Position numbers and translations under genes: made by a program. The notes beneath the pieces were generated by a model. The model was given only the letters and a program-made list of their open reading frames with translations, did no database searches and was not told where the DNA came from. Source: Spirillospora albida (GTDB lineage Bacteria > Actinomycetota > Actinomycetes > Streptosporangiales > Streptosporangiaceae). Taken from it: a stretch of 64,000 nucleotides of DNA. The DNA lies in contig NZ_JOFJ01000002.1 in the NCBI RefSeq assembly GCF_000718255.1, forward strand, positions 124,001 through 188,000. The letters run 5' to 3'. Numbering within the stretch: position 1 is the first letter of the stretch; each line of letters begins with the position of its first letter. Below are positions 42,294 through 50,486 of this stretch, one piece after another.

Positions 42294-43181
42294 CGGGTCC
42301 GCAGCGCGGTGATGGTGATCTTCTGCTTGGGCCTGCCGTCACCGGGGCCGTTCTGGTCCTCGGCGCCGGCCCGCGCGACCCGGTCGACGACCTCCATGCC
42401 GGACGTGACGCGCCCGAAGATCGTGTAGCCGCCGGGGAGCTTCGCGGTGCCGTGGACGATGAAGAACTGGCTGCCGTTGGTGTCCGGACCGGCGTTGGCC
42501 ATCGCGAGCACGCCCCGCGTGTAGTTCCTGGCCGCCGTGTTCTCGTCCGCGTACCGGTAGGTGGGGCCGCCCGTCCGGGTGCCCGTCGGGTCCCCGCACT
42601 GGAGGACCTGCAGACCCGGGTCCGTCGTGACGCGGTGGCACGCGGTGCCGTCGAAGAAGAGGCGTCCGGCCAGGTAGGCGAAGGAGTTGACGGTGCAGGG
42701 CGCCTTCCCGGCGTCCAGCTCCGCCTCGAGGGTTCCGAGGCTGGTCGTGATGGTGGCGCGCCGAGGTGCGGGACTCGGGGGCTTCGACGGCGGCGTGCCG
42801 ACGTTCCGGAGGCCGCTGTCGGCCTTGGGCAGGTAGGTGCAGCCGGCGGTTCCGGCGACCGGCGAGGTCGCCGCCCCGGACCGCGGAGAGCCGTCCTCGC
42901 CGCCCTCGCGGACGGTCGCGACCACGGCCGCGCCTGCGAGGGCGGCGATCGCCGCCGCGGCCCCGGTCACCATGAGGACGCGGCGTCCCTTGGACGCGCC
43001 CCCGTACGCCGGTGCGACGGGGGGCGGCGGGACGGCGCCGGACGCGACCGTCCCGGCGTTCAGGGCGGCCGACGCGGCCGTCCCCTCCGCGAGGAGTTCC
43101 TCGGTGTCCCGGTGGGCGGTGTCCTTCCTGAGGATCTCGTCGCCGAGCAGGCGCCGCAGGACCTGGAGCGCGGTCGGGCGC
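42290..43181 (-). CDS. cyclophilin domain (C-terminal part of a frameshifted kinase-cyclophilin gene)
   Basis: In the frame after the presumed frameshift near 43180 comes RPTALQVLRRLLGDEILRKD, which continues the kinase, then a membrane segment (VLMVTGAAAAIAALAGAAVVA) and a Pro/Ser-rich linker. A cyclophilin-type peptidyl-prolyl isomerase domain ends it: FAYLAGRLFFDGTACHRV, CGDPTGTRTGGPTYRYADEN, MANAGPDTNGSQFFI and GYTIFGRVTSGMEVVDRVA. No good start codon exists at the head of this part, so it is best read as the second half of the gene at 43060. The membrane segment places the isomerase outside the cell. The upstream coordinate is where homology resumes, not a start codon. The stop shares CTAG with ephD. 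Confidence 0.7.
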
Positions 43182-43929
43182 GCGCAGGGTCCTTGGCGAG
43201 GCAGGACGCGACGAGGTCGCGGAGGTCGCCGCTCAGGAGCCCGAGGTCCGGCTCGCCGTGCAGCACCCGGTGCATGATCGCCGGGACGGAGTCGCCGCCG
43301 AACGGAGGCCGCCCGTTCGCGGCGCAGGCGAGCGTGCAGCCCCACGCGAACATGTCGAGCGGCGGGCCCGCCGTCGTGCCCGCGAACTGCTCCGGAGCCA
43401 TGTAGGCGGGGGTGCCGACCGCGCCGGTCATGGTCGCTGACGTGGCGTCCAGCGGGCGGGCGATGCCGAAGTCGATGACGCGGGGACCGTCCGGGCCGAG
43501 CAGCACGTTCGCGGGCTTGAAGTCGCGATGCACGACGCCCGCCTCGTGGATCGCGGCGAGCGCGGCCGCGGTGCCGACGGCGAGGCGCGTCAGCTCGGCG
43601 GCGGGCAGCCCCCCGCGCGTCGCGATCAGGTCTTTCAGCGAAGGGCCGTCGACGTACTCGCTGACGACGTACGGCGTGTCCCCGTCGGTCTCGGCGGCGA
43701 GGATGCGGGCCGTGCTGAAGGGCGCCACGCGCCGGACGGCGGTCAGTTCGCGCTCGACGTTGACGCGCGCCCGCTCGTCCAGGGAGTGGAGGACCTTCAC
43801 GGCGACGCGGTCGCCGTCCCGTTCGCCCAGGTAGACGATTCCCTGGGCGCCTTCGCCGAGCCTTCCCGCCAACCGGTATCCGCCGAGTTCGCGGGGATCG
43901 TTCGGGTGCAGCGGACGAGGCTCGGGCAT
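43060..43929 (-). CDS. Hanks-type Ser/Thr protein kinase, frameshifted
   Basis: The start ATG 43929 (MPEPRPLHPNDPRELGGYRL) has GGAGG 8 bases before it. The kinase domain is complete in motif: GEGAQGIVYLGE loop, VAVKVLH Lys, VVHRDFKPANVLLGPDG, VIDFGIARP and GTPAYMAPEQ. After residue about 250 (LVASCLAKDPARA) it reads out of frame into RPRSRSCGACSATRSS. One inserted base in the GGGCGCGCGC run near 43176-43185 would restore DPARRPTALQVL and join it to the transmembrane and cyclophilin part. A sequencing error or a real mutation are both possible. The gene is 34 bases after the GH1 stop, so it may be in its operon. Confidence 0.85.
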   Translation of the reverse strand: MPEPRPLHPNDPRELGGYRLAGRLGEGAQGIVYLGERDGDRVAVKVLHSLDERARVNVERELTAVRRVAPFSTARILAAETDGDTPYVVSEYVDGPSLKDLIATRGGLPAAELTRLAVGTAAALAAIHEAGVVHRDFKPANVLLGPDGPRVIDFGIARPLDATSATMTGAVGTPAYMAPEQFAGTTAGPPLDMFAWGCTLACAANGRPPFGGDSVPAIMHRVLHGEPDLGLLSGDLRDLVASCLAKDPARARPRSRSCGACSATRSSGRTPPTGTPRNSSRRGRPRRPP

Positions 43930-43963
43930 GCTGGCGACCTCCATCGGGGGATGGAGGGGAAGA

Positions 43964-45292
43964 CTATCCGTGGGACGCGGCGATGAGGTCGCGGTACCAG
44001 GCGTAGGACTTCTTCGGCGTCCGCTGCTGCGTCGCGTAGTCGACGTGGACGAGGCCGAAGCGGGGGCCGTAGCCCTCCGACCATTCGAAATTGTCCAGCA
44101 GCGACCAGGTGTAGTAGCCGCGGACGTCCACGCCCTCGTCGACCGCCGTGCGCATCGCCGCGATGTGCGCGTCGAGGTAGGCGATGCGGGACGCGTCGTC
44201 GACCGCCCCGTCCGGGCCGGGCTCGTCGGGGAACGAGCAGCCGTTCTCGGTGATGTAGAGGGGCGGCAGCCGGTCGCCGTAGCGCTCCTTCAGGGAGCGG
44301 AGGAGCTCGAGGAAGGCGTCGGGGACGATCGGCCAGCCCATGCCGGTGACAGGGTGGCCGGACAGCTCGGCCAGGTCGAACGGGAGCGGGTTCCCCTCGG
44401 CGGGGGCGGTCACCCCGGTCGGCTGGTAGTAGTTCACGCCGAGGAAGTCGATGGGGGACGCGATGATGGCGAGGTCCTCGTCCCGGATGTCGAGCTTCTC
44501 CCCGCCGAGCGCGCTGAGGTCGGGGTAGCGGCCGGTCAGCAGCGGCTCGGTGTAGAGGCGGTTCATGAAGATGTCGAAGGCGCCGGCGGCGGCCCGGTCG
44601 GCGGCGGAGTCCGGATCGGCGGGCCGGGCCGGCGAGTAGTGGTTCGCGATGCCGATCGTGCGGACGCCCCGGCTGCGGAGCGCGGTGACGGCGGCGCCGT
44701 GCGCGAGGAGCTGGTTGTGCGCGGTCGGCATCGCGTCCAGGAGCAGGGCGCGGCCGGGCGCGTAGACCCCGAAGCCGTAGCCGTACGCCGTGGTCACGAC
44801 CGGTTCGTTCAGCGTCATCCACAGCTCGACGCGGTCGGCGAGCCGCTCCGCGGCGAGGTAGGCGAACTCGGCGAACCGGAACGCGGTGTCGCGGTTGAGC
44901 CAGCCTCCCTCGTCCTCGAGCGGCTGGGGGAGGTCCCAGTGGTAGAGGGTGGCGGCGGGGGCGATGCCGCGGTCCAGGAGCGCGTCGACGAGCCGGTCGT
45001 AGAAGTCGAGGCCCTTCGGGTTGGCGGCGCCGCCGCCGGTCGGGCGGACCCGCGTCCAGGAGAGGGAGAAGCGGTAGGTGTCGATGCCGAGGCCGGCCAT
45101 GAGGTCGACGTCCTCCGGCCAGCGGTGGTAGTGGTCGCAGGCGACCTCGCCGGTGCGGCCGTCCCGGGTCCTGCCGGGGGTCGCGGAGAAGGTGTCCCAG
45201 ATGGACGGGCCCCGCCCGTCCTCGGTGGCGGCCCCTTCGATCTGGTAGGCGGCGGTGGCGACGCCCCATCGGAACCCCTCTGGAAGCCCCAC
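43964..45292 (-). CDS. bglA: GH1 beta-glucosidase
   Basis: The 442-residue cytoplasmic enzyme is a typical family 1 glycoside hydrolase that cleaves beta-glucosides. It shows the N-terminal FRWGVATAAYQIEGA, the acid/base Glu in LWMTLNEPVV, the nucleophile in PLYITENGCSF and the sugar-binding GYYTWSLLDNFEW. The GTG 45292 has GGAAGGGG before it; an upstream TTG at 45307 is less likely. It is divergent from a TetR gene, with an inverted repeat between them, and is probably under its control. No sugar transporter is adjacent. Confidence 0.92.
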   Translation of the reverse strand: MGLPEGFRWGVATAAYQIEGAATEDGRGPSIWDTFSATPGRTRDGRTGEVACDHYHRWPEDVDLMAGLGIDTYRFSLSWTRVRPTGGGAANPKGLDFYDRLVDALLDRGIAPAATLYHWDLPQPLEDEGGWLNRDTAFRFAEFAYLAAERLADRVELWMTLNEPVVTTAYGYGFGVYAPGRALLLDAMPTAHNQLLAHGAAVTALRSRGVRTIGIANHYSPARPADPDSAADRAAAGAFDIFMNRLYTEPLLTGRYPDLSALGGEKLDIRDEDLAIIASPIDFLGVNYYQPTGVTAPAEGNPLPFDLAELSGHPVTGMGWPIVPDAFLELLRSLKERYGDRLPPLYITENGCSFPDEPGPDGAVDDASRIAYLDAHIAAMRTAVDEGVDVRGYYTWSLLDNFEWSEGYGPRFGLVHVDYATQQRTPKKSYAWYRDLIAASHG

Positions 45293-45310
45293 GGCGCCCC
45301 TTCCCAAAAG

Positions 45311-45325
45311 CCGAACAGATTTCGG
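45311..45325 (+). promoter_or_regulatory. inverted repeat between bglA and the TetR gene
   Basis: CCGAA-CAGAT-TTCGG is a perfect 5-bp inverted repeat in the 70-base divergent gap. Its position between a TetR-type gene and its likely target makes it a candidate operator. Confidence 0.4.
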
Positions 45326-45362
45326 ATTTTAGGCGGCCCGCCGCTCGGGTGACAATGGTCCC

Positions 45363-46013
45363 GTGACCGAGACCCGGACGACCCCCCTTCGCCGCCGTCC
45401 CGCGCAGCGCCGCAGCGCCGAACGCGTCCAGCGCATGCTGGACGCCTGCGCGGAGATCCTGCACGAGGACGGCTACGACGGCCTCACCACCACGCGCATC
45501 GCGCAGCGCGCCGAGGTCGCGATCGGCTCGGTCTACCAGTTCTTCCCCGACAAGCGCGCGGTCGCGCAGGCGCTCGCGCTCCGCAACCTGGAGGAGTTCG
45601 GGCGGCGGGTCTCCGACCGGCTCGCCGAAGGCGGGTTCGCCGACTGGTCCGACACGGTCGGCGCGATCATCGACATCTTCGTGGACATGCACCGCACCGT
45701 CCCCGGCTTCCGCGTGCTGCGGTTCGGCGACGTCGCGGACGTGAACCTGCTGGACGCCGTCCAGGACAACAACGCCGTGGTGGCGGACCGGCTCCGCCGG
45801 CTCATCGTCGAGTCGTTCCCCATCGAGGACGCCCCCGGCCTCGCCACCGCCCTCGCGATCGCGGTCGAGGCGGGTGACGCCGTGCTCAAGATGGCGTTCC
45901 GGCGCGACCCGGACGGCGATCCCGTCATCGTGGCGGAGGCCGTGCGGATGATTCAGGGGTATCTGGCGGGCCACATTGAGCAGACTCCCGCCGATCCCGG
46001 CGAACGCCACTGA
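45363..46013 (+). CDS. TetR-family transcriptional regulator
   Basis: This 216-residue protein starts at a GTG. The TetR helix-turn-helix is at about 20-65 (AERVQRMLDACAEILHEDGY, then LTTTRIAQRAEVAIGSVYQF and FPDKRAVAQALALRNL). The C-terminal ligand domain is not specific. It is divergent from bglA and may repress it, or control other genes; the ligand is unknown. Confidence 0.9.
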   Translation: MTETRTTPLRRRPAQRRSAERVQRMLDACAEILHEDGYDGLTTTRIAQRAEVAIGSVYQFFPDKRAVAQALALRNLEEFGRRVSDRLAEGGFADWSDTVGAIIDIFVDMHRTVPGFRVLRFGDVADVNLLDAVQDNNAVVADRLRRLIVESFPIEDAPGLATALAIAVEAGDAVLKMAFRRDPDGDPVIVAEAVRMIQGYLAGHIEQTPADPGERH

Positions 46014-46081
46014 TTCGAGAGGTTCGGGTCCACACTGGTTGTGGAAGACTCCGCCCGTAATTCACGTGATCTGAAGGATGG

Positions 46082-46690
46082 GTGAACCCGGTGGACATGG
46101 AGCGGCTCCAGGCGCAGAACCGGCTGCTGGTGCGGCAGCGCCTGCGGCTCATGGTGAACCAGTACGAGGTCCATGCCGAGCAGCCGGACGGCTCCGAGGG
46201 CGAACTGGTCGCGTTCGCGCAGCAGAAGCGGATGGCCTTCAAGGAGCAGGTCACCCTGTACGCGGACGACGGCAAGAGCCGTCCGATCCTCGGCTTCAAG
46301 GCGCGCAAGCGCATCGATCTGGCGTCCGCGTACGACGTCACCGACGCGTCCGGGCAGCCGATCGGGGTCTTCCGCAAGGACTTCAAGAAGTCGCTGCTGG
46401 CCTCCACCTGGCATCTGGAGCAGCCGGGCCTCGGCGTGACGACCGGCAGTGAGCGCAACAAGGTGGTCGCCGCGCTGCGCCGGGTGTGGGAGCTCATCCC
46501 GTATGTGGACGCCGTGCCGTTCGCGTGGCCGTACCACTTCGATTTCCGGGCCGGCGACCAGGTGGTCTTCTCCGTGGAGAAGAAGATCGGCCTGCGGGAC
46601 CGCTATGTCGTCGACATCCGGGATTCGCGGCTCGACCGGCGGCTCGTCATCGCGATGGCCGTCGCATTGGACGCCCTCCAGTCGCGCTGA
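46082..46690 (+). CDS. LURP-one-like/Tubby-like fold protein (tentative)
   Basis: The 202-residue soluble protein starts at a GTG with GAAGGA close before it. It is made of short hydrophobic strands: RLRLMVNQYEVHA, GELVAFAQQKRMAFKEQVTL, YDVTDASGQPIGVFRKDFKK, TWHLEQPG, DQVVFSVEKKIGLRDRYVVD. That pattern, with the repeated phrase of residues reverting to the ligand PIGVF, resembles LURP-one/scramblase-like folds (DUF567) that bind lipids or nucleic acid. I cannot confirm the family. An inverted repeat lies between it and the ferritin-like gene. Confidence 0.6.
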   Translation: MNPVDMERLQAQNRLLVRQRLRLMVNQYEVHAEQPDGSEGELVAFAQQKRMAFKEQVTLYADDGKSRPILGFKARKRIDLASAYDVTDASGQPIGVFRKDFKKSLLASTWHLEQPGLGVTTGSERNKVVAALRRVWELIPYVDAVPFAWPYHFDFRAGDQVVFSVEKKIGLRDRYVVDIRDSRLDRRLVIAMAVALDALQSR

Positions 46691-46722
46691 CCCGGGGATC
46701 GTCCGGCTGGGCCTGTTCAGGA

Positions 46723-46757
46723 CCTGCTTTACATGTTACGAAGAGATGTAAAGCAGG
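46723..46757 (+). promoter_or_regulatory. 12-bp inverted repeat upstream of the ferritin-like gene
   Basis: CCTGCTTTACAT is the perfect reverse complement of ATGTAAAGCAGG, around an 11-base loop (GTTACGAAGAG). It is 32 bases after the previous stop and 60 bases before the start of the ferritin-like gene. It is AT-rich compared with terminators in this window and lacks a T-run, so an operator or RNA element is as likely as a terminator. Confidence 0.6.
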
Positions 46758-46817
46758 TGGGCGGAAAGCGGCATGCCGCACCGGAGCGGCGCCCCGGCCC
46801 GGAGGAGGCTTCACCCC

Positions 46818-47927
46818 GTGAGTTCCTACGACTTCTACTCCACCCCCGTCCCGACGGAGACGTGGAACGTCCCCATGGCGGGAGAGACCCGCTTCACCTG
46901 GGAGTACGACGAGAGCCGCGACCGGCTGCTCAGCCTCTACCAGAAGGGCAAGGACAAGCAGTGGGACGCGCAGAAGCGCATCGACTGGGACCTCGAGGTC
47001 GACCCGCTCAACGTGGCCGGGCTGCCGGACAACTTCAACCCGCTCCTCGGATCCGATATCTGGGAGAAGATGTCGCAGAAGGAGCGCGACGAGTTCGGCC
47101 GGCATCAGGGCGCGTGGCTGTTCAGCCAGTTCCTGCACGGTGAGCAGGGGGCGCTGAACGTCTCCGCGCGCATCGTCCAGACCGTCCCGGACCTCGACTC
47201 GAAGTTCTACGCCGCCACCCAGACGATGGACGAGGCGCGGCACGTGGAGCTCTACGGGAAGTTCGTGCACGAGAAGATCGGCATGTACTACCCCATCAAC
47301 CAGGACCTCGCGAAGCTGCTCGCCGAGTCCCTGGAGGACAGCCGCTGGGACCTGCCCTACCTCGGCATGCAGGTCCTCATCGAGGGCCTCGCGCTCGCCG
47401 CGTTCGGCCTCTACCGCGACCTGTCGACGAACCCGCTGGTGAAGCAGCTCCTCGCCTATGTCATGCAGGACGAGGCGCGCCACGTCGCGTTCGGGCGGCT
47501 CGCGCTGAAGGACTACTACGCCGAGCTCACCTCGAAGGAGCGGGCGGAGCGCGAGGAGTTCGTCGTCGAGGGCTGCTACCTGATGCGCGACCGGTTCAAG
47601 GGCCGCGAGATCTTCGAGCAGCTCGACATGCCGGTCGCCGAATGCATGGAGTACGTCGACAACTCGGACATGTACACGCTGTACCAGTCGCTGCTCTTCA
47701 GCCGGATCGTCCCGTGCGTCCGGGACGTGGGCCTGTGGGGTGACAAGGTGCAGGCCGCATATGAGGACATGGGCGTCCTCGACAACGCCAAGGCCGATCT
47801 CGAAGCGCTCATGAAGCAGGACGAGGAGATCGCCGAAAAGGTCGATGAAGAGAAGTACGCGGCCGAGCTCGCCGCGCGCCAGAAGGAGGTCGACGCGGCG
47901 ATCGCGCTCGGCGGATCCGAGGTGTAG
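46818..47927 (+). CDS. diiron ferritin-like / R2-like oxidase or oxygenase
   Basis: The 369-residue helical protein has two DEARH repeats (MDEARHVELYGKF and QDEARHVAFGRLALKDYYA), with further Glu in FLHGEQGALNVSA and VLIEGLALAAFGLY. These give four Glu and two His, the ligand set of a carboxylate-bridged diiron site as in R2-type or AurF-type enzymes. The start GTG 46818 has GGAGGAGG before it. Such proteins may oxidise fatty acids, aryl amines or act in oxidative stress; no partner subunit is seen. A 16-bp terminator follows. Confidence 0.75.
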   Translation: MSSYDFYSTPVPTETWNVPMAGETRFTWEYDESRDRLLSLYQKGKDKQWDAQKRIDWDLEVDPLNVAGLPDNFNPLLGSDIWEKMSQKERDEFGRHQGAWLFSQFLHGEQGALNVSARIVQTVPDLDSKFYAATQTMDEARHVELYGKFVHEKIGMYYPINQDLAKLLAESLEDSRWDLPYLGMQVLIEGLALAAFGLYRDLSTNPLVKQLLAYVMQDEARHVAFGRLALKDYYAELTSKERAEREEFVVEGCYLMRDRFKGREIFEQLDMPVAECMEYVDNSDMYTLYQSLLFSRIVPCVRDVGLWGDKVQAAYEDMGVLDNAKADLEALMKQDEEIAEKVDEEKYAAELAARQKEVDAAIALGGSEV

Positions 47928-47984
47928 CGCCGGCGCGCCCGCGCTGCGGACGGCACCGCGGCGGGCTGGAAAAATACGGCGAGG

Positions 47985-48027
47985 CGGGGCGTTTTCCCAG
48001 GTTAACGACATCTGGGGAGGCGCCCCG
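47985..48027 (+). terminator. terminator after the ferritin-like gene
   Basis: CGGGGCG...CCCAG pairs with CTGGG...CGCCCCG over about 16 positions, three of them G-U, around an 11-base loop, followed by TTT. Confidence 0.75.
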
Positions 48028-48435
48028 TTTCGCATTGTTATCGCGGCGAGATCGGCACTTACACAATATGTAAAGTTGATCTACGAAGCCCGTCACACAA
48101 TGCAGTTGATCGACTCCGGAGCGCAAAAAAACGGGTGACAAAGCCCACAAAGAGCGGCCCTGCGGTTGTTTCACGCCGACGGCCGCGTACGGTCAAGGAC
48201 TTGTGCGGCGCAGTCGAGATGCCTAAATGAAGATTCCTCATTCGCCGCACTGACCGGATGCCGGTTCCGCACTGACGCGGACGCGCCCAAGACGGTGGCG
48301 CGAGGCGGGCACCGAGGCCCGCATGCGGCACACGGATCGGGGACCCCTGAGCGGTGTCGCCCGGCCGTGCCCGCGCGACGGCGGTTTCGACCCGCCTGGC
48401 GTCCGGGGCCATGTCCCCGATCAAAGGATCCTTCT
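48028..48435. other. long leader upstream of rlpA
   Basis: About 400 bases without a gene. At 48059-48073 TTACA-CAATA-TGTAA is an inverted repeat sharing TGTAAAG with the larger one at 46723. CACAAT followed by GTTGATC(T/G)AC occurs twice (48062 and 48096). Further on, 48150-48420 is GC-rich with several possible stems, such as GCGGGC/GCCCGC near 48305. Leaders of cell-wall hydrolase genes in actinomycetes often hold c-di-AMP riboswitches; I cannot match this one by eye. Confidence 0.45.
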
Positions 48436-49017
48436 GTGAGCAGCCCGCTCGAGCGCCGTAAGCACGCACGCCTTCGCACCGTCCTGCTCGCCTCCGGCAC
48501 GGCCTTCGCCGTCGTCGCGGCGGGAGTGTGGATCATCCTCAACGGCGGGAACGGCCCATCCGACACCGCCCGCGCGGCCGAGTCCGCGCCGAAGGCGACC
48601 GCCCCGCTCGCGGACGCGAGCCAGACCGCGCCGCGCCCCGCGACCCGCGTCGCGAAACCGCGGCCGAAGAAGGTCGCGACGAAGCCCAAGCACAAGCCGA
48701 AGAAGAAGTCGCGCGCGCCCAGGGTGGTGCGCACGGGCTCCTGCCAGGCCTCCTACTACGGCGAGGGGCAGACGACCGCCAACGGCGAGGCGTTCGACCC
48801 GTCCGAGATGACCGCGGCCCACAAGACGCTGCGCTTCGGCACCCGGGTCCGCGTGACGAACAAGAAGAACGGCCGTACGGTCACCGTCCGCATCAACGAC
48901 CGCGGCCCGTACATCAGCGGCCGCTGCCTCGACCTGTCGACCGCCGCGATGCGCGCGGTCGGCGGCACGAGCTCGGGTGTGATCCCGGTCCGCTATCAGG
49001 TGCTCGCCCGCCACTGA
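48436..49017 (+). CDS. rlpA: RlpA-like double-psi beta-barrel protein
   Basis: The 193-residue product starts at a GTG with AAAGGA before it. It has an N-terminal membrane anchor or signal (TVLLASGTAFAVVAAGVWII), then an Ala/Pro/Lys-rich spacer with (RPKKVATKPKHKPKKK). The DPBB domain follows at about 100-193: CQASYYGEGQTTANGEAFDP, MTAAHKTLRFGTRVRVTNKK, VTVRINDRGPYISGRCLDLS. The Asp and His residues of RlpA lytic transglycosylases are in place (FDP, AAHKTLRFG, DRGPY). It is outside the membrane and would act on peptidoglycan. Its end overlaps the convergent hydrolase gene by 22 bases. Confidence 0.85.
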   Translation: MSSPLERRKHARLRTVLLASGTAFAVVAAGVWIILNGGNGPSDTARAAESAPKATAPLADASQTAPRPATRVAKPRPKKVATKPKHKPKKKSRAPRVVRTGSCQASYYGEGQTTANGEAFDPSEMTAAHKTLRFGTRVRVTNKKNGRTVTVRINDRGPYISGRCLDLSTAAMRAVGGTSSGVIPVRYQVLARH

Positions 49018-49892
49018 TCCCGGGCGACGTGACCCACCAGGTGGACGGCGTCCTCCATGTCCGGGACCGTGAGCTCCACCGGCACATCACCGCCGGTGAC
49101 GCGCTGACGGAACCAGTCGGTGAGGACGCCGTCCACCCGCACGGCGTCGGTGATCGGAGGCAGCGCCTCCGTGCCGGGCTCGGCCGCGAGGGCGTGCCCC
49201 ATCCGGAACGTCGCGGTCTCGGCGTCGGGCAGCAGCTCGCCCAGCCCCGTGACCTCGCGCGGCGGGACGACCCGGTCGCGGGCGCCCGCGACGAGCAGCA
49301 GCGGCACCCCGTGCATCCGCGCCGCGAGCCGGCGCAGATCGAGCCGCTCGGCGAGCAGGGCGGCCTCGTCGGTCCACCGGTTCTCGCGGCCCGCGCGCCG
49401 CTCCACCGCGCTCGCCGCCCGCGCCGGCGCCACGACCGGCGCCACCACCGCCGCCGCGCTCACCGGCACGACCCGCCGCGCCACCGCGAGCAGCGCCGCG
49501 GACCCGCCCGTGCTGAACCCGGCGAGCCCCACCGGCCCGTCCGGCACCCCGAGCAGCCCGCCCAGCTCCGCCACCAGGCCGGGCAGCCGCGCCACCGACT
49601 GCTCGACGGCGTCGGCGAACGCCTCGACGGCCTCGCTCTCCAGGATCGCGCCCGACTCGAGCCCCGCCACCGGACGTCCGGGCAGGTCGACGTAGATCCG
49701 CCAGGCGGGCACGCCCGTCATTGGCAGCGCGGCCGCCAGCGCGCGCGCCGTGCGCGGTGGATCGAAGCCGGGCCACGCCACGATCAGCCGGGTCGGCCCG
49801 GCCGCGGCGTCCACCGCGGTCGGCGGCAGCGCCACGAAGGCGACATCGGAAACGGTTCCATGGACAGGCCGGTACGGACGGTCGCCGCTCAT
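48996..49892 (-). CDS. alpha/beta hydrolase-like protein
   Basis: The 298-residue protein has the pattern of an alpha/beta hydrolase: LIVAWPGFDPPRTARAL early, nucleophile elbow GLAGFSTGGSAALLA (Ser), LLLVAGARDRVVPP for the acid and FRMGHALAAEP for the His region. No signal peptide is seen. AGGAGCTGAC lies before the ATG 49892. It overlaps rlpA tail-to-tail by 22 bases. The substrate is unknown. Confidence 0.75.
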   Translation of the reverse strand: MSGDRPYRPVHGTVSDVAFVALPPTAVDAAAGPTRLIVAWPGFDPPRTARALAAALPMTGVPAWRIYVDLPGRPVAGLESGAILESEAVEAFADAVEQSVARLPGLVAELGGLLGVPDGPVGLAGFSTGGSAALLAVARRVVPVSAAAVVAPVVAPARAASAVERRAGRENRWTDEAALLAERLDLRRLAARMHGVPLLLVAGARDRVVPPREVTGLGELLPDAETATFRMGHALAAEPGTEALPPITDAVRVDGVLTDWFRQRVTGGDVPVELTVPDMEDAVHLVGHVARDQWRAST

Positions 49893-50123
49893 GTCAGCTC
49901 CTGCATAGGGGGCCGGGGAGGCGGCGCTCCTCCCGCGAACCCGGAGGTTCCCGGGCCCATGGTTCCAGCCGACGCGCCGGAGGGCCCGGCGAAACGGCGA
50001 ACGGTGAGGAAGAACTCACCTCCGGTAACACCCGCGCCAGGGAACAAAACGGAGGCCGCCCACGTCCTAGAGAGTCGTGGGCGCCGCGGGGGCGCGCCCG
50101 CCCCAACGTTCAGAGGAGACCCT

Positions 50124-50486
50124 GTGGACAAGAAGCGCAGCGCGGCCGCCGCCGGTCAGGCGTGGGCGATCTACAGCGAGACCCAGCGGCCCGGCGCCCC
50201 GGGATTCTGGGAGCGGTTCCGCGCCGTCCCCCGGATGATGAAGGCCGTCCTGGGCGGCCGCTACAAGGGCATGTCCGTCCGCACCCTCGGCCTGCTCGGC
50301 CTCGGGCTGGTCTACATCGTCTCCCCGATCGACGGCATCCCCGACATGCTCCCGATCGCGGGGCTCGTGGACGACACCGGCATCGCCCTGTGGCTGTTCG
50401 CCGTCCTCGTGCGGTCGGCGGGCGACTTCGTCGCCTGGGAACGTTCCGCGCGGCCCACCGTCATCGTCGGCGAGCCCGTCAGCTGA
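50124..50486 (+). CDS. DUF1232 (YkvA-like) membrane protein
   Basis: The 120-residue product starts at a GTG with AGAGGAG before it. The DUF1232 core is GGRYKGMSVRTLGLLGLGLV, then YIVSPIDGIPDMLPIAGLVDD and a second span GIALWLFAVLVRSAGDFVAW. The conserved SPIDxIPD motif defines the family, whose role is unknown. The end overlaps the convergent IclR gene by 8 bases. Confidence 0.85.
   Translation: MDKKRSAAAAGQAWAIYSETQRPGAPGFWERFRAVPRMMKAVLGGRYKGMSVRTLGLLGLGLVYIVSPIDGIPDMLPIAGLVDDTGIALWLFAVLVRSAGDFVAWERSARPTVIVGEPVS

Noticed and set aside
42290..43345. Independent cyclophilin gene starting at 43345
   Set aside because: The first 55 codons from that ATG are the out-of-frame reading of the kinase domain; true similarity begins only near 43180.
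40664..43405. A 913-residue open frame across ephD and the kinase-cyclophilin gene
   Set aside because: It spans the convergent junction of two genes with clear domains, and its sequence is Arg/Gly/Pro-rich noise.
48028..48435. c-di-AMP riboswitch before rlpA
   Set aside because: The context fits, but I could not identify the conserved core by eye, so it is listed only as a possible leader.
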